DNA from: JALSHZ01 sp964614535
Lineage (GTDB): Bacteria; Pseudomonadota; Gammaproteobacteria; UWMA-0217
Assembly: GCA_964614535.1 (NCBI GenBank)
Contig: CAZTOZ010000017.1
Coordinates: 49,594 to 113,593, forward strand
Length of the DNA: 64,000 nucleotides
Direction: 5' to 3'
Shown: in pieces, positions 7,484 to 16,481 of the stretch
How the letters are laid out: the number at the start of each line of letters is the position of its first letter
Position numbering within the stretch: the first letter of the stretch is position 1
The notes under the pieces: generated by a model
What the model was told of the DNA's origin: nothing
The model's input: the letters and a program-made list of their open reading frames with translations, nothing else
Database searches by the model: none
Made by a program: the position numbers and the translations under genes

Positions 7484-8592
7484 AGCGCCGCCCCCGCCGC
7501 CGTGGCACGCTGCCGCGTCCGCCGCGCCTCGGCCTTCACCCCGGCCAGGTCATAGTCCTCGGCCACCTCCGGCCACCCCTGCATGTGCCACGCCACCAGA
7601 TTGGCCATCATCTCGATGTGCGGCTCGCTGGCATTGAGCGCCGGGATATAGGTGAACGACTCACCCCCAGCCGCGAGAAAGCCCTCGCGGTTGGTCAGCG
7701 CGATCTCCTCCAGCGTCTCCAGGCAGTCGGCGGAGAACCCCGGGCTGAACACCTCGACGGCCTTTACCCCCTCCTTCGGCAGCGCAAGCAGCGTCTTGTC
7801 GAGATAGGGCTTGAGCCACTCCTCCCGGCCAAAGCGGGACTGGAAGGCGATCCGCCACTCCCCGTCGGCGAGGCCGAGCCGCTCGCTCAACAGCCGTGCC
7901 GTCTTGTGGCACTGGCAATGGTAGGGGTCGCCACCGTGGAGAAAACGCTTCGGCACGCCGTGAAACGAGAAGACCAGATGCCCGGCGCGACCGTTGACCT
8001 CCCAGTGTCGCTCGAGATGGGTGGCCATCGCCTCGATGTAGTCGGGATCGTCGTGATAGCCGGAGACAAAACGCAGCTCCGGCACCCAGCGCCAACGTTG
8101 CAACTCGGCGCTGACCGCATCGAATACCGAACCGGTGGTGCTACCCGAATACTGCGGGTAGAGCGGCAGCACCAGCAGGCGCCGCACACCGGCATTCTGC
8201 AACGACTCCAGCGCATCGGCGATCGACGGGTTGCCATAGCGCATGCCCAGCGCCACCTCGATCCGCCCAGGGTAGCGCGCCGCCAGCTGCTCCCCGAGCC
8301 GCGCCGCCTGCTGGCGCGAATGCACCAGCAGCGGCGCGCCTTCCTTCATCCAGATCGTCTCGTACAGCGCGGCGCTCTTTTTCGGCCGGGTGTTGAGCAC
8401 GATGAGATTGAGAATCGGCCACCACAGCGGCTTCGGGATTTCGACGACCCGCGGATCGCTGAGGAATGCCTTGAGGTATCGACGCACCGACGCGGCGGTA
8501 GGCTCATCGGGCGAGCCGAGATTGACCAGCAACACCCCGGCCTTGGGGATCAGGTCGTGTCGATGGTTGGCAATGCCCTGGTAGCGGGACAT
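7480..8592 (-). CDS. hemH: Ferrochelatase
   Basis: Inserts ferrous iron into protoporphyrin IX, the last step of protohaem synthesis, at the inner face of the membrane. The 370-residue protein starts with the typical KAGVLLVNLGSPDEPT, has LPLYPQYSGSTTGSV, the catalytic histidine in VFSFHGVPKRF and the acidic FSADCLETLEEI motif. Length is usual for bacterial HemH. It is the first gene of a pair with the CinA-like gene and is divergent from lemA. Haem from this enzyme would feed the c-type cytochromes (NapB, the 34790 cytochrome) matured by the ccm operon in this window. Confidence 0.96.
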   Translation of the reverse strand: MSRYQGIANHRHDLIPKAGVLLVNLGSPDEPTAASVRRYLKAFLSDPRVVEIPKPLWWPILNLIVLNTRPKKSAALYETIWMKEGAPLLVHSRQQAARLGEQLAARYPGRIEVALGMRYGNPSIADALESLQNAGVRRLLVLPLYPQYSGSTTGSVFDAVSAELQRWRWVPELRFVSGYHDDPDYIEAMATHLERHWEVNGRAGHLVFSFHGVPKRFLHGGDPYHCQCHKTARLLSERLGLADGEWRIAFQSRFGREEWLKPYLDKTLLALPKEGVKAVEVFSPGFSADCLETLEEIALTNREGFLAAGGESFTYIPALNASEPHIEMMANLVAWHMQGWPEVAEDYDLAGVKAEARRTRQRATAAGAAL

Positions 8593-8742
8593 GCGAATCT
8601 CCTGGCAGCTGGGGGAACCCGAGACTTTACACGGAATGGCTTTGACGGAAAAACCGCCCTATCCATCGCGCCAGGGTGGCGGGACGGCGGCCACCACGGC
8701 TACAGTGACCTCGCCTTCCACAACTTTCCGCCGGAGCCGGTC

Positions 8743-9309
8743 ATGCTTTGGATTGTTCTGCTGGCGGCCGTCATCGTCGCCACCCTCTACGTCATCAGCC
8801 GCTACAACACGCTGGTGCGCCTGAAACACAACGTCAGCAAGGCATGGTCGAACATCGACGTGCTGCTCAAACAGCGCCACGACGAGCTGCCGAAGCTGGT
8901 GGAGGTCTGCCGCCAGTACATGGGCTACGAGAACGACACCCTGACGCGGGTGATGGAGGCGCGCAACCGGGTGCAACAGGCCCGCAGCAGCGGCGACCTG
9001 CAATCCCTGGGCCCGGCCGAACAGGCGCTGCGCAGCGGACTGGCCGGGCTGTTCGCGGTGGCCGAGGCCTACCCCGAACTGAAGGCGGACAACGGCTTCC
9101 AGCATCTGCGCAGCCGTATCACGGCACTGGAGAACGAGATCGCCGACCGGCGCGAGTTCTACAACGAGTCGGTCAACCAGAACAACATTCAGATCGAGCA
9201 GTTCCCCGACATCCTCATCGCCCGCCTCTTCGGCTTTGGTCCCCGCGCCATGCTCACGTTCAGCGCCGAGGAGACCCGCGACCCCGACATCCGGGCGCTC
9301 TTTTCCTGA
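8743..9309 (+). CDS. lemA: LemA family protein
   Basis: A 188-residue membrane-anchored protein. One N-terminal transmembrane helix (WIVLLAAVIVATLYVIS) is followed by RYNTLVRLKHNVSKAWSNID, the LemA signature, and long helices ending in ADRREFYNESVNQNNIQI and a C-terminal FGFGPRAMLTF. Function of LemA proteins is poorly known; they are mostly periplasmic-facing helical proteins. The gene is followed 7 bases downstream by a GIDE-like membrane protein, a recurrent pairing. Confidence 0.9.
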   Translation: MLWIVLLAAVIVATLYVISRYNTLVRLKHNVSKAWSNIDVLLKQRHDELPKLVEVCRQYMGYENDTLTRVMEARNRVQQARSSGDLQSLGPAEQALRSGLAGLFAVAEAYPELKADNGFQHLRSRITALENEIADRREFYNESVNQNNIQIEQFPDILIARLFGFGPRAMLTFSAEETRDPDIRALFS

Positions 9310-9316
9310 TTCCGCG

Positions 9317-10204
9317 GTGGAGCCGGCCGCGCTCGACTGGTTGCCCGCCGCCGCGGTCGCGGCGCTGGGGATCGTTGCGCTGCAACGCTTTCGCCGCGCG
9401 CTGGAGATGCTGTCCTGGATCCAGGCAGCCGCCAGTGCCCGCTGCCGCTCGGCGAGCCAGGGCTACGTCGAACTCACCGGCACCGCACGCAACATTCCCG
9501 GACCGCCGATCGTCGCCCCGCTGTCACGGCGGGACTGTGTCTGGTATGCCTTTCAGACCAGCGGACGGGCCCAGGACGACACCGCGCCGATCTCGCGCGA
9601 GTCGGGCCGTAGCGACGCCCTGTTCCACCTGGAGGATGCCTCGGGGCGCTGCATCATCGACCCCGAGGGGGCCACCGTCTACCCGCCGCACGACGAGACC
9701 TGGTTCGGCGACACCCGTCGGCCCACACTGCGGTCGTTCGGCTGGAAGCTGGAATGGATGGGGTGGCTGTTCCGCGGCATGCGCTATCACGAGCAGCGGA
9801 TCGAGGCCGGGGACCGGCTCTACGCGCTCGGTGAGTTCGAGTCGCTGCACGAAGACCATCGCAATACGCTGGAACACGAAACCGCCGCCATCCTCGCCGC
9901 GTGGAAACGCGACCCACGGCAGATGGCGGCCATCGACGGAAACGGCGATGGCCGCATCGACGCCGACGAATGGGAGGCCGCCCGCGAAGCGGCATTGCGG
10001 CAGGCGGCATTGAAGCTACACGCCGAGGGCGACACGCCACAGCCGCTCCATCTGCTACGCAAGCCCCGCAACGGCCGCCAACCGTTCATCATCGCCGGTT
10101 GTGACGAGGCCACACTGCTGCGCCGCATGCGGCGGCGGGCGCTCCTCCATGCCGCCACTTTCGTCTGCGCCACCGGCGCCGTTTTTCTCCTGCTCCCACG
10201 CTGA
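9317..10204 (+). CDS. GIDE-domain-like membrane protein with an EF-hand loop
   Basis: Membrane protein with a TM segment near the N-terminus (WLPAAAVAALGIVAL) and another at the C-terminus (ATFVCATGAVFLLL). The soluble middle resembles the GIDE/MULAN-type domain found beside LemA: GYVELTGTARNIPGPPIVAP, then RRDCVWYAFQ, and later GDRLYALGEFES. Residues about 207-218 read DGNGDGRIDADE, a textbook EF-hand calcium loop, unusual for this family. The start is uncertain: GTG at 9317 (chosen, just after lemA) or TTG at 9341; a TTG at 9236 would overlap lemA heavily. Function unknown; the lemA linkage suggests an envelope role. Confidence 0.7.
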   Translation: MEPAALDWLPAAAVAALGIVALQRFRRALEMLSWIQAAASARCRSASQGYVELTGTARNIPGPPIVAPLSRRDCVWYAFQTSGRAQDDTAPISRESGRSDALFHLEDASGRCIIDPEGATVYPPHDETWFGDTRRPTLRSFGWKLEWMGWLFRGMRYHEQRIEAGDRLYALGEFESLHEDHRNTLEHETAAILAAWKRDPRQMAAIDGNGDGRIDADEWEAAREAALRQAALKLHAEGDTPQPLHLLRKPRNGRQPFIIAGCDEATLLRRMRRRALLHAATFVCATGAVFLLLPR

Positions 10205-10396
10205 CACCGAGACACCAGATCCCGGCGCGAGATGATGCGCCGAGATCTGCTATTATTGCGCCCTTTATCGCGCGTGACGGGCGGTGACTGCCAGCACCGG
10301 GCCGTGGCCGGCCCGGGCAAGCGCGACGAACCCCGTGTTTCAACCCCTGCCCCACCGATCCGGGGGAGGCTATCGACAACCATTGTGGAGACTGCG

Positions 10397-11515
10397 ATGC
10401 CCTTGACCGTGGCAGTGCCGAAAGAAACGGCCACCGGCGAACGCCGGGTGGCGATGGAGCCGACGGTTGCCAAGAAGCTGGACCAGCTCGGCGCCAGGGT
10501 TTTGATCGAGAAAGGCGCCGGCGACGAGGCCGGCTTTCGCGACGAGGATTTTGCGCCCGCCGAGATCACCGACCGCGACGCGGTCTATGGCGCCGATGTC
10601 GTCTTTCGCGTACAGATGCCGACCGCCGATGAGATCGACCGGCTGAACGAAGGCGCGGTGTTGATCGGCACGCTGACGCCGTTCCGCCACCCCGAACTGG
10701 TGAAGAAACTGGCACAGAGAAAGATCACCAGTTTCGCGATGGAGCTGATCCCGCGGATCTCCCGGGCGCAATCGATGGACGTGCTGTCGTCACAGGCCTC
10801 GGTGGCCGGCTACAAGGCGGCCATCATGGGCGCCGATCTGGCCTGTCGTTTCTTTCCGATGCTGACCACGGCCGCCGGCACGATCCGTCCGGCCAAGGTG
10901 GTCGTCATCGGCGCCGGGGTGGCCGGCCTCCAGGCCATCGCCACGGCGAAACGGCTCGGTGCGATGGTGGAAGGATACGACGTGCGCTCGGCCACCAAGG
11001 AGCAGGTGGAGTCGCTCGGCGCCCGCTTCATCGAGCTGTCGATCAAAGCGGAGGGGGAAGGCGGCTACGCCCGCGAACTGACCCCCGACGAGCTCCGGCA
11101 GCAGCAGGAGGAGCTGGCCGACTACATCGCCAAGGCCGACGTGCTGATCACCACCGCCGCGGTACCGGGCCGCCCCGCGCCGAAGATCATCCCCACGGCC
11201 ACGGTAGAGCGGATGAAGGCGGGCGCGGTGATCGTCGATCTGGCCGCCGAAGGGGGTGGCAACACCGAGCTGACCGCCCCCGGAGAGACCGTCCGACATG
11301 GCGACGTGGTCATCCATGGGCCACTCAACGTCCCCAGCCAGGTGCCACTGCACGCCAGTGAGATGTACGCCAAGAACCTGTTCAATTTTCTCTCGCCGAT
11401 GATCGCCGACGGCGAGCTCCATTTCGATTGGGACGACGAGATCGTCGCCGGCGCGCTGCTGACCCGCGACGGTGAGATCGTCAACGCCCAGGTCCAAGAA
11501 GCCACGGGAGCCTGA
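10397..11515 (+). CDS. pntAA: NAD(P) transhydrogenase alpha-1 subunit (NAD-binding dI domain)
   Basis: Soluble dI component of the proton-pumping transhydrogenase that reduces NADP+ with NADH. The 372-residue protein has the alanine-dehydrogenase-like fold: PLTVAVPKETATGERRVAM at the N-terminus, QSMDVLSSQASVAGYKAA, the Rossmann loop VVVIGAGVAGLQAIATAKRLGA and the HGPLNVPSQVPLHASEMYAKN segment. It ends before the membrane part, so this is the split three-gene form. The ATG at 10397 has GTGGAG just upstream. It is followed after 2 bases by pntAB and then pntB. Confidence 0.95.
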   Translation: MPLTVAVPKETATGERRVAMEPTVAKKLDQLGARVLIEKGAGDEAGFRDEDFAPAEITDRDAVYGADVVFRVQMPTADEIDRLNEGAVLIGTLTPFRHPELVKKLAQRKITSFAMELIPRISRAQSMDVLSSQASVAGYKAAIMGADLACRFFPMLTTAAGTIRPAKVVVIGAGVAGLQAIATAKRLGAMVEGYDVRSATKEQVESLGARFIELSIKAEGEGGYARELTPDELRQQQEELADYIAKADVLITTAAVPGRPAPKIIPTATVERMKAGAVIVDLAAEGGGNTELTAPGETVRHGDVVIHGPLNVPSQVPLHASEMYAKNLFNFLSPMIADGELHFDWDDEIVAGALLTRDGEIVNAQVQEATGA

Positions 11516-11517
11516 CC

Positions 11518-11817
11518 ATGATCGAAGGATTCGTTGCCCTCTATATCTTCATGCTCGCGGCCTTCACCGGCTACGAAGTCATCTCCAAAGTCCCGGTCAT
11601 TCTGCATACGCCGTTGATGTCCGGCTCCAACTTCGTCCACGGTATCGTGCTGGTCGGGGCGATGATCGCGCTGGGTCACGCCGAGACCGGGATGGAGATG
11701 CTGATCGGCTTTTTCGCCGTTCTGCTGGCGGCTGGCAACGCCGTCGGCGGCTATGTGGTGACGGAGCGGATGCTGGAGATGTTCAAGACCAGTGACAAGA
11801 AGAAGGAGTCCAGGTAA
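11518..11817 (+). CDS. pntAB: NAD(P) transhydrogenase alpha-2 subunit (membrane)
   Basis: A 99-residue membrane subunit forming the first part of the proton-translocating dII domain. Three hydrophobic helices are visible (FVALYIFMLAAFTGYEVIS, FVHGIVLVGAMIALGH, LIGFFAVLLAAGNAVGGYVV), with the conserved VPVILHTPLMSGSNFVHGI stretch between. Its stop overlaps the pntB start by one base (TAATG), so the two are probably translationally coupled. Confidence 0.94.
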   Translation: MIEGFVALYIFMLAAFTGYEVISKVPVILHTPLMSGSNFVHGIVLVGAMIALGHAETGMEMLIGFFAVLLAAGNAVGGYVVTERMLEMFKTSDKKKESR

Positions 11818-13190
11818 TGGAGTGGTTCATTCAGGCTTCCTATTTCAGCGCGGCCGTATTGTTCATCTACGGCCTCAAGCAGATGTCGTCGCCGGTGACG
11901 GCGCGCAAGGGCATCGTCTGGGCCGGCATCGGCATGGTGCTGGCGACGCTGGTCACCTTCTTTCACGCGCAGATCCATGCCAACTACCTGCTGATGATCC
12001 TGGCCATCGCCATCGGCGGCGGCGCCGCCTGGTGGTCCGGCAAGCGGGTGGCGATGACCGACATGCCACAGATGATCGCGCTCTACAACGGCATGGGCGG
12101 CGGCGCGGCCGCGGCCATCGCCGCCATCGAGCTGGTCAAGGGCGAGCCGATGAGTCAAACGGTGACCATTCTCGCCGTGCTCGGCGCATTGATCGGCACC
12201 ATCGCCTTCTCCGGTTCGGCCATCGCCTTCGGCAAGTTGCAGGGGCTCATCCGCAAGGCGTTTCGCTACCCCAACCAGCAGCTGATCAATCTGGCGGCCT
12301 TCGTCGTCACGTTGCTGCTCGGCCTGCTGATCATCAAGGTCGGCCACGAGATCTCGGGCTTTTGGATCTTCCTCTTCTTCGCGCTGGCTCTGGCCGTCGG
12401 CGTGATGATCACGCTGCCGATCGGCGGTGCCGACATGCCGGTGGTGATCTCGCTGTTCAACGCGCTGACCGGCCTGGCCGTCGGCTTCGAGGGGTATGTG
12501 TTGCAGAATCCGGCGATGATGATCGCCGGTATCGTCGTCGGTTCCGCCGGCACACTGCTGACGCAACTGATGGCCAAGGCGATGAACCGTCCCATCTCCA
12601 ACGTGCTGTTCAGCGGCTTCGGTGACACCGGCGGCGCCGAGGGGGCCGAGGTCAAGGGTTCGATGAAGCCGATCGAGGCCACCGACGCGGGTGTGATGAT
12701 GGCCTTTGCCGACAAGGTCATCATCGTTCCCGGCTATGGCATGGCCGTGGCCCAGGCCCAGCACAAGGTGTGGGAGCTGACCCAGCTGCTGCTGGAACGG
12801 GGCGTCACCGTCAAGTTCGCCATCCACCCGGTGGCCGGGCGGATGCCGGGCCACATGAACGTGCTGCTGGCCGAGGCCGGCGTGCCCTACGACCTGATCT
12901 ACGATCTCGACGAGATCAACAGCGAGTTCCCCACCGCCGACGTGGCCCTGGTCATTGGCGCCAACGACGTCGTCAACCCGGCGGCCCGCAACGACCCGAG
13001 CAGCCCCATCTACGGCATGCCGATTCTCGACGTGGACAAGGCGAAAAACGTCATCGTCATCAAGCGGGGCAAGGGCACCGGCTTCTCCGGCATCGAGAAT
13101 CATCTCTTCTTCGCCGACAACACACGGATGCTCTACGGCGATGGCCAGGAGATGGTGAGCGAGCTGATCGCCGCCATCAAGGAGCTGTAA
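11817..13190 (+). CDS. pntB: NAD(P) transhydrogenase beta subunit
   Basis: Integral membrane dII plus the NADP(H)-binding dIII domain, 457 residues. The first ~270 residues hold about eight or nine membrane helices with GGADMPVVISLFNALTGLA. The C-terminal dIII domain has VIIVPGYGMAVAQAQHK, the nucleotide-binding loop, plus HPVAGRMPGHMNVLLAEA and VIGANDVVNPAARNDP, all diagnostic of PntB. Together with pntAA and pntAB it makes a complete transhydrogenase that couples proton motive force to NADPH supply. An intrinsic terminator follows 26 bases after the stop. Confidence 0.96.
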   Translation: MEWFIQASYFSAAVLFIYGLKQMSSPVTARKGIVWAGIGMVLATLVTFFHAQIHANYLLMILAIAIGGGAAWWSGKRVAMTDMPQMIALYNGMGGGAAAAIAAIELVKGEPMSQTVTILAVLGALIGTIAFSGSAIAFGKLQGLIRKAFRYPNQQLINLAAFVVTLLLGLLIIKVGHEISGFWIFLFFALALAVGVMITLPIGGADMPVVISLFNALTGLAVGFEGYVLQNPAMMIAGIVVGSAGTLLTQLMAKAMNRPISNVLFSGFGDTGGAEGAEVKGSMKPIEATDAGVMMAFADKVIIVPGYGMAVAQAQHKVWELTQLLLERGVTVKFAIHPVAGRMPGHMNVLLAEAGVPYDLIYDLDEINSEFPTADVALVIGANDVVNPAARNDPSSPIYGMPILDVDKAKNVIVIKRGKGTGFSGIENHLFFADNTRMLYGDGQEMVSELIAAIKEL

Positions 13191-13216
13191 CCGAGACCAT
13201 CGACGATCTCGCCAAG

Positions 13217-13241
13217 GCCCGGTTCCGCCGGGCTTTTTTTT
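13217..13241 (+). terminator. Intrinsic terminator of the pnt operon
   Basis: GCCCGG (13217-13222), loop TTCCG, CCGGGC (13228-13233), followed by eight T residues. It lies 26 bases after the pntB stop. Confidence 0.9.
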
Positions 13242-13352
13242 GGCCCGCGCCCGGCCGGGAGCAGCCGCCGGTTCCGTGATCTGCGGCAGGAATTCCACCT
13301 GCGATTGGGCTACACTCAAATGCTCCAACACGGACTACGATCGTATTCACAG

Positions 13353-14060
13353 ATGAAACACCCGCTGCCATCGACCGCGCTGATCTCTCTGCTCTGGCTG
13401 GGCGCCACCGCCGCACTGGCCGCTGACGAGCCGACGGCACAAGACGATCAACAGCAGGAAGGCCAGGCCGAGGAAAGCCTGGAGACGATCTATGTCACCG
13501 ACGTCCTGCACCTGAAGCTCTTCGAGGAGCCGGGTGGCAAAGGGGCGACGCTGAAGACGCTGTCCAGCGGCAATGCGCTGAGACTGCTGGAGACACGGGG
13601 CCGCTATCACAAGGTGGAGACGGTGGACGGCACCGTCGGCTGGGTGAAGAAGTTCTATACCGTCTCCCAGCCACCGGCCGCGGTCGCGCTGCCCGAAATC
13701 CAAAGACTGCTGGAGGAGCGGGACGCCGAGGTCGAACGCCTGAAGAAACAACTCGAAGAAAAATCACTCGGCGCCGACCTGCGGTCGGACTACGAAGAAA
13801 AACTGATCAAGCTCAATGAAGAGAACGTCGCGCTGCTGAATGAAAAAGAACGGCTGCGCAAACGGTTGGACCAGCTCGAACTGGCACGCCTGCATGGCGA
13901 AGGAGAAGGCGAGGCCGCTGGCGGGCCGGCGGACCGGCAGCTCCATCCCGCCGCCCTGGCCGCGATCACCGCACTGGGCGGTCTGCTGCTGGGCACGCTG
14001 CTGGGCTATCGCCTCTACGCCAACCGATTGAAAAAGCGATTCTATGGTCACAAGCTCTGA
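13353..14060 (+). CDS. SH3-domain / coiled-coil membrane protein (TIGR04211/YgiM-like)
   Basis: A 235-residue envelope protein. Residues 1-24 are a signal peptide (LISLLWLGATAALA-A). Residues about 45-105 form a bacterial SH3 domain (ETIYVTDVLHLKLFEEPGGK ending in VGWVKKFYTV). Residues about 112-180 are a charged coiled coil, and residues about 198-218 a C-terminal transmembrane helix followed by a basic tail. This is the order of the TIGR04211/YgiM family, thought to act at the periplasmic face near peptidoglycan; the exact role is unknown. I chose the ATG at 13353 for the signal peptide; upstream in-frame starts would add residues ahead of it. No clear ribosome site is visible. Confidence 0.82.
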   Translation: MKHPLPSTALISLLWLGATAALAADEPTAQDDQQQEGQAEESLETIYVTDVLHLKLFEEPGGKGATLKTLSSGNALRLLETRGRYHKVETVDGTVGWVKKFYTVSQPPAAVALPEIQRLLEERDAEVERLKKQLEEKSLGADLRSDYEEKLIKLNEENVALLNEKERLRKRLDQLELARLHGEGEGEAAGGPADRQLHPAALAAITALGGLLLGTLLGYRLYANRLKKRFYGHKL

Positions 14061-14102
14061 ACAGGCCTGCTGAGACCATAACCAGGGGGGACCAGACCGG
14101 AG

Positions 14103-14660
14103 ATGACAGACCACAACAAACACCGCAGCAACGTCCACTGTCCACGTTGCCATACGCTGCTGACCAAGGCCAACCGGATTCCGAAGAACATTTTGCAGGC
14201 GATCGTCACGCCCAAGGCCAAACGGTATCGCTGCGACATCTGCCGACACAAGTTCACCATCATGCCCGGAAAACTCACCGAGCATTCACCATCAGCGCAG
14301 AAGGCGACGGCGAGAACGGCAATACCGCCGCGGATGGAACCGACGCCGCGCAAGCGCAAGCGGCGCCCACCGCCGACTCCAATGAAGGCGACGGCGCCCA
14401 ATACCAGGCGGCGCGCCAGCACCGTCTCCCGACGCAAACCCTCCCCCGGCAAGGCCGCCAGCGGCGACATCACCACCCGTGTCAACCGTCAGCTGGCGGC
14501 CGAGCTGCGGCGCCTGCGGAAAATCGAGAAGAAATACCACCAGCTCAAGAAAGCCAATCGTTATCTCGCCAAGGCATGTCGTCGCGGCACGATGCAGCAA
14601 CGCCCCGCACCGAACAAAAGACCGGCGGCTGCCCATCGCCAGCTGACACGGGTCAAATAG
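14103..14660 (+). CDS. Zinc-ribbon protein with basic linker, tandem paralogue 1
   Basis: Not a family I recognise. The 185-residue protein has an N-terminal zinc ribbon (CPRC at 13-16 and CDIC at 44-47, with AKRYRC before the second pair), a very basic Pro/Arg/Lys-rich low-complexity linker (about 75-125), and a helical C-terminal motif LRRLRKIEKKYHQLKKANRY at about 135-154 followed by LAKA. The next gene has the same layout, with near-identical C-terminal motif, so these are tandem paralogues. The basic linker and ribbon suggest nucleic-acid binding; this is inference. The ATG follows AGACCGGAG, a plausible ribosome site. Confidence 0.72.
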   Translation: MTDHNKHRSNVHCPRCHTLLTKANRIPKNILQAIVTPKAKRYRCDICRHKFTIMPGKLTEHSPSAQKATARTAIPPRMEPTPRKRKRRPPPTPMKATAPNTRRRASTVSRRKPSPGKAASGDITTRVNRQLAAELRRLRKIEKKYHQLKKANRYLAKACRRGTMQQRPAPNKRPAAAHRQLTRVK

Positions 14661-14768
14661 CCACTTGCCAGGGTTGGCCCTATCGCCTACCCCAAAATGT
14701 GACTTCATGTCGCGCGACCGGGCCGGCGACGTTCCTATAATCCGGCCAAACGCATCGGAGCAATGGAT

Positions 14769-15266
14769 ATGCCGGATAGAAGCGCCCCAGGGAACGTCAC
14801 CTGCCCACGCTGCCGCAAACGCCTGACGGCCGCGGACGAAATCGCCAAAAACCCCTTGCAGCTGTTGCTGGCGCCCAACCGCAGACACTATCACTGCGGC
14901 GACTGCGGCCTCGACTTCACCATCTCCACCACCTCCCGGCAGCGGGCAATGGAAGCCACACCGGCCTATGAGCTGCCCCCATTGAGGTTCGACTCGCTGG
15001 CCAGCGGCTGGAAACCCGCCGAGACACCCCACCGATCCCCTCGCTACGTTCGCACCCGCCCACGCACGACGCGGCTGCATGTCACCGACGTGCCCGACAT
15101 TCCCGGCATCCACAACTCTGCCGAGAAGGCCGCCCTGAAGCGGCCCGTCCCGCCGGATCGATCAGTCGAGCAGGAGCTGGAACGGCTGCGCCGCATCGAA
15201 AAGAAATACCGCCAGCTGAAGAAGGCCAACCGTTATCTGGCCAAGGCCTCGTCACAACGTCGCTGA
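14769..15266 (+). CDS. Zinc-ribbon protein, tandem paralogue 2
   Basis: A 165-residue paralogue of the preceding gene. The N-terminal ribbon has CPRC (12-15) and CGDC (43-46), the linker is less basic than in the neighbour, and the C-terminal helix (about 138-160) contains IEKKYRQLKKANRYLAKA, differing from its neighbour at one position in this stretch. The start at 14769 is chosen because GGAG lies 8 bases upstream; an ATG two codons earlier is too close to that site. Function is unknown. The linker has diverged while ribbon and tail are kept, which points to those two modules being the functional parts. Confidence 0.72.
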   Translation: MPDRSAPGNVTCPRCRKRLTAADEIAKNPLQLLLAPNRRHYHCGDCGLDFTISTTSRQRAMEATPAYELPPLRFDSLASGWKPAETPHRSPRYVRTRPRTTRLHVTDVPDIPGIHNSAEKAALKRPVPPDRSVEQELERLRRIEKKYRQLKKANRYLAKASSQRR

Positions 15267-15344
15267 CAGCGGGCACGACGGAAGCCCATACCGATCCAGG
15301 CGGTTCGGGCAACGTCCGGGGCACTGTAGTATGCTGCCCGCCGC

Positions 15345-16481
15345 ATGGCGTTGCGAGTCCAGATACACCCATCCCTCGACGAGATTCCCGCCGACCAGTG
15401 GAATGCCCTGGTCGCCGGCGACTATCCCTTCGTTCGCCACGAGTTCCTCGCGGCCATGGAGCACCACGACTGCGTCGGCGAGCGCTTCGGCTGGCTGCCA
15501 CGACACATCGCCATCTACGAAAACCAGCAATTGGTCGCGGCGATGCCGCTCTATGAGAAACACAACAGCTACGGCGAATTCGTCTTCGACCATGGCTGGG
15601 CCGATGCCTACCAGCGCGCCGGCCACCGTTACTTCCCCAAGCTGGTCTGCGCGGTTCCCTATACACCGGCCACCGGACCCCGCCTGCTGGCCCGGCCAGG
15701 CCGGGAAGCGGCACTTCGGCCGCGGTTGCTGGCGGCGGCCCGGCAGCTTGGCACCTCGATCGGCGCCAGCGGGTTCCACTGTCTGTTCCAGACCGCGGAC
15801 GAACACGCATTCACCGCGAAGGACGCACACACCCGCCACGACTGCCAGTTCCACTGGGAGAACCCAGGCTACCGTGATTTCGACGATTTTCTCACCACAC
15901 TCAGAGCCAAGAAGCGCAAGAACATCCGCCGCGAGCGACGGCGTGTCCGTGAGCAGGGCATCACCTTCCGCGTGCTCGATGGCAGCACCGCCACGGCATC
16001 CGACTGGGCACACTTCGACCGCTTCTACCGACACACTTTCGACGACAAATGGGGCATGGCCACCTTCAACCAGGGATTCTTCGAGGAAGTGGGACGTACC
16101 ATGCCGACATCGGTCGTACTGGTGCTGGCCGACCTGGCGGGGGAGTGCATCGCCGGGGCGCTGATGTATCGTGGCGACGATACGCTCTACGGACGACACT
16201 GGGGCTGCACCGCCGAGATCGACCTGCTGCATTTCGAGAGCTGCTACTATCAGGGCATCGACTACTGCATCGAGCATGGCCTGAAACGCTTCGAACCCGG
16301 GGCCCAGGGCGAATACAAGGTGGCGCGAGGCTTTGCCCCGACGCTGACGCGATCGAGCCACTGGATGCTCGACCGACTCTACGACGATGCCATCGAACGC
16401 TTCTGCGCCCAGGAACGCGAGGCCGTGGCCGACTATATGGCCGGTATCCGAGAGCAGCTCCCCTATCAGAGCCAACCATGA
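15345..16481 (+). CDS. GNAT/FemAB-like acyltransferase (COG3146 type)
   Basis: A 378-residue cytoplasmic protein resembling the COG3146 (DUF482) family of predicted N-acyltransferases related to FemAB and GNAT folds. Landmarks are the N-terminal IPADQWNAL and HEFLAAME, the central RAKKRKNIRRERRRV helix and the C-terminal FEPGAQGEYKVARGFAP motif, which is highly conserved in that family. Substrate is unknown. It overlaps the downstream methyltransferase by 4 bases (ATGA), so both are likely co-translated. Confidence 0.85.
   Translation: MALRVQIHPSLDEIPADQWNALVAGDYPFVRHEFLAAMEHHDCVGERFGWLPRHIAIYENQQLVAAMPLYEKHNSYGEFVFDHGWADAYQRAGHRYFPKLVCAVPYTPATGPRLLARPGREAALRPRLLAAARQLGTSIGASGFHCLFQTADEHAFTAKDAHTRHDCQFHWENPGYRDFDDFLTTLRAKKRKNIRRERRRVREQGITFRVLDGSTATASDWAHFDRFYRHTFDDKWGMATFNQGFFEEVGRTMPTSVVLVLADLAGECIAGALMYRGDDTLYGRHWGCTAEIDLLHFESCYYQGIDYCIEHGLKRFEPGAQGEYKVARGFAPTLTRSSHWMLDRLYDDAIERFCAQEREAVADYMAGIREQLPYQSQP

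Noticed and set aside
10224..10241. Terminator upstream of pntAA (GGCGC / GCGCC hairpin)
   Set aside because: Short stem without T-run; not convincing.
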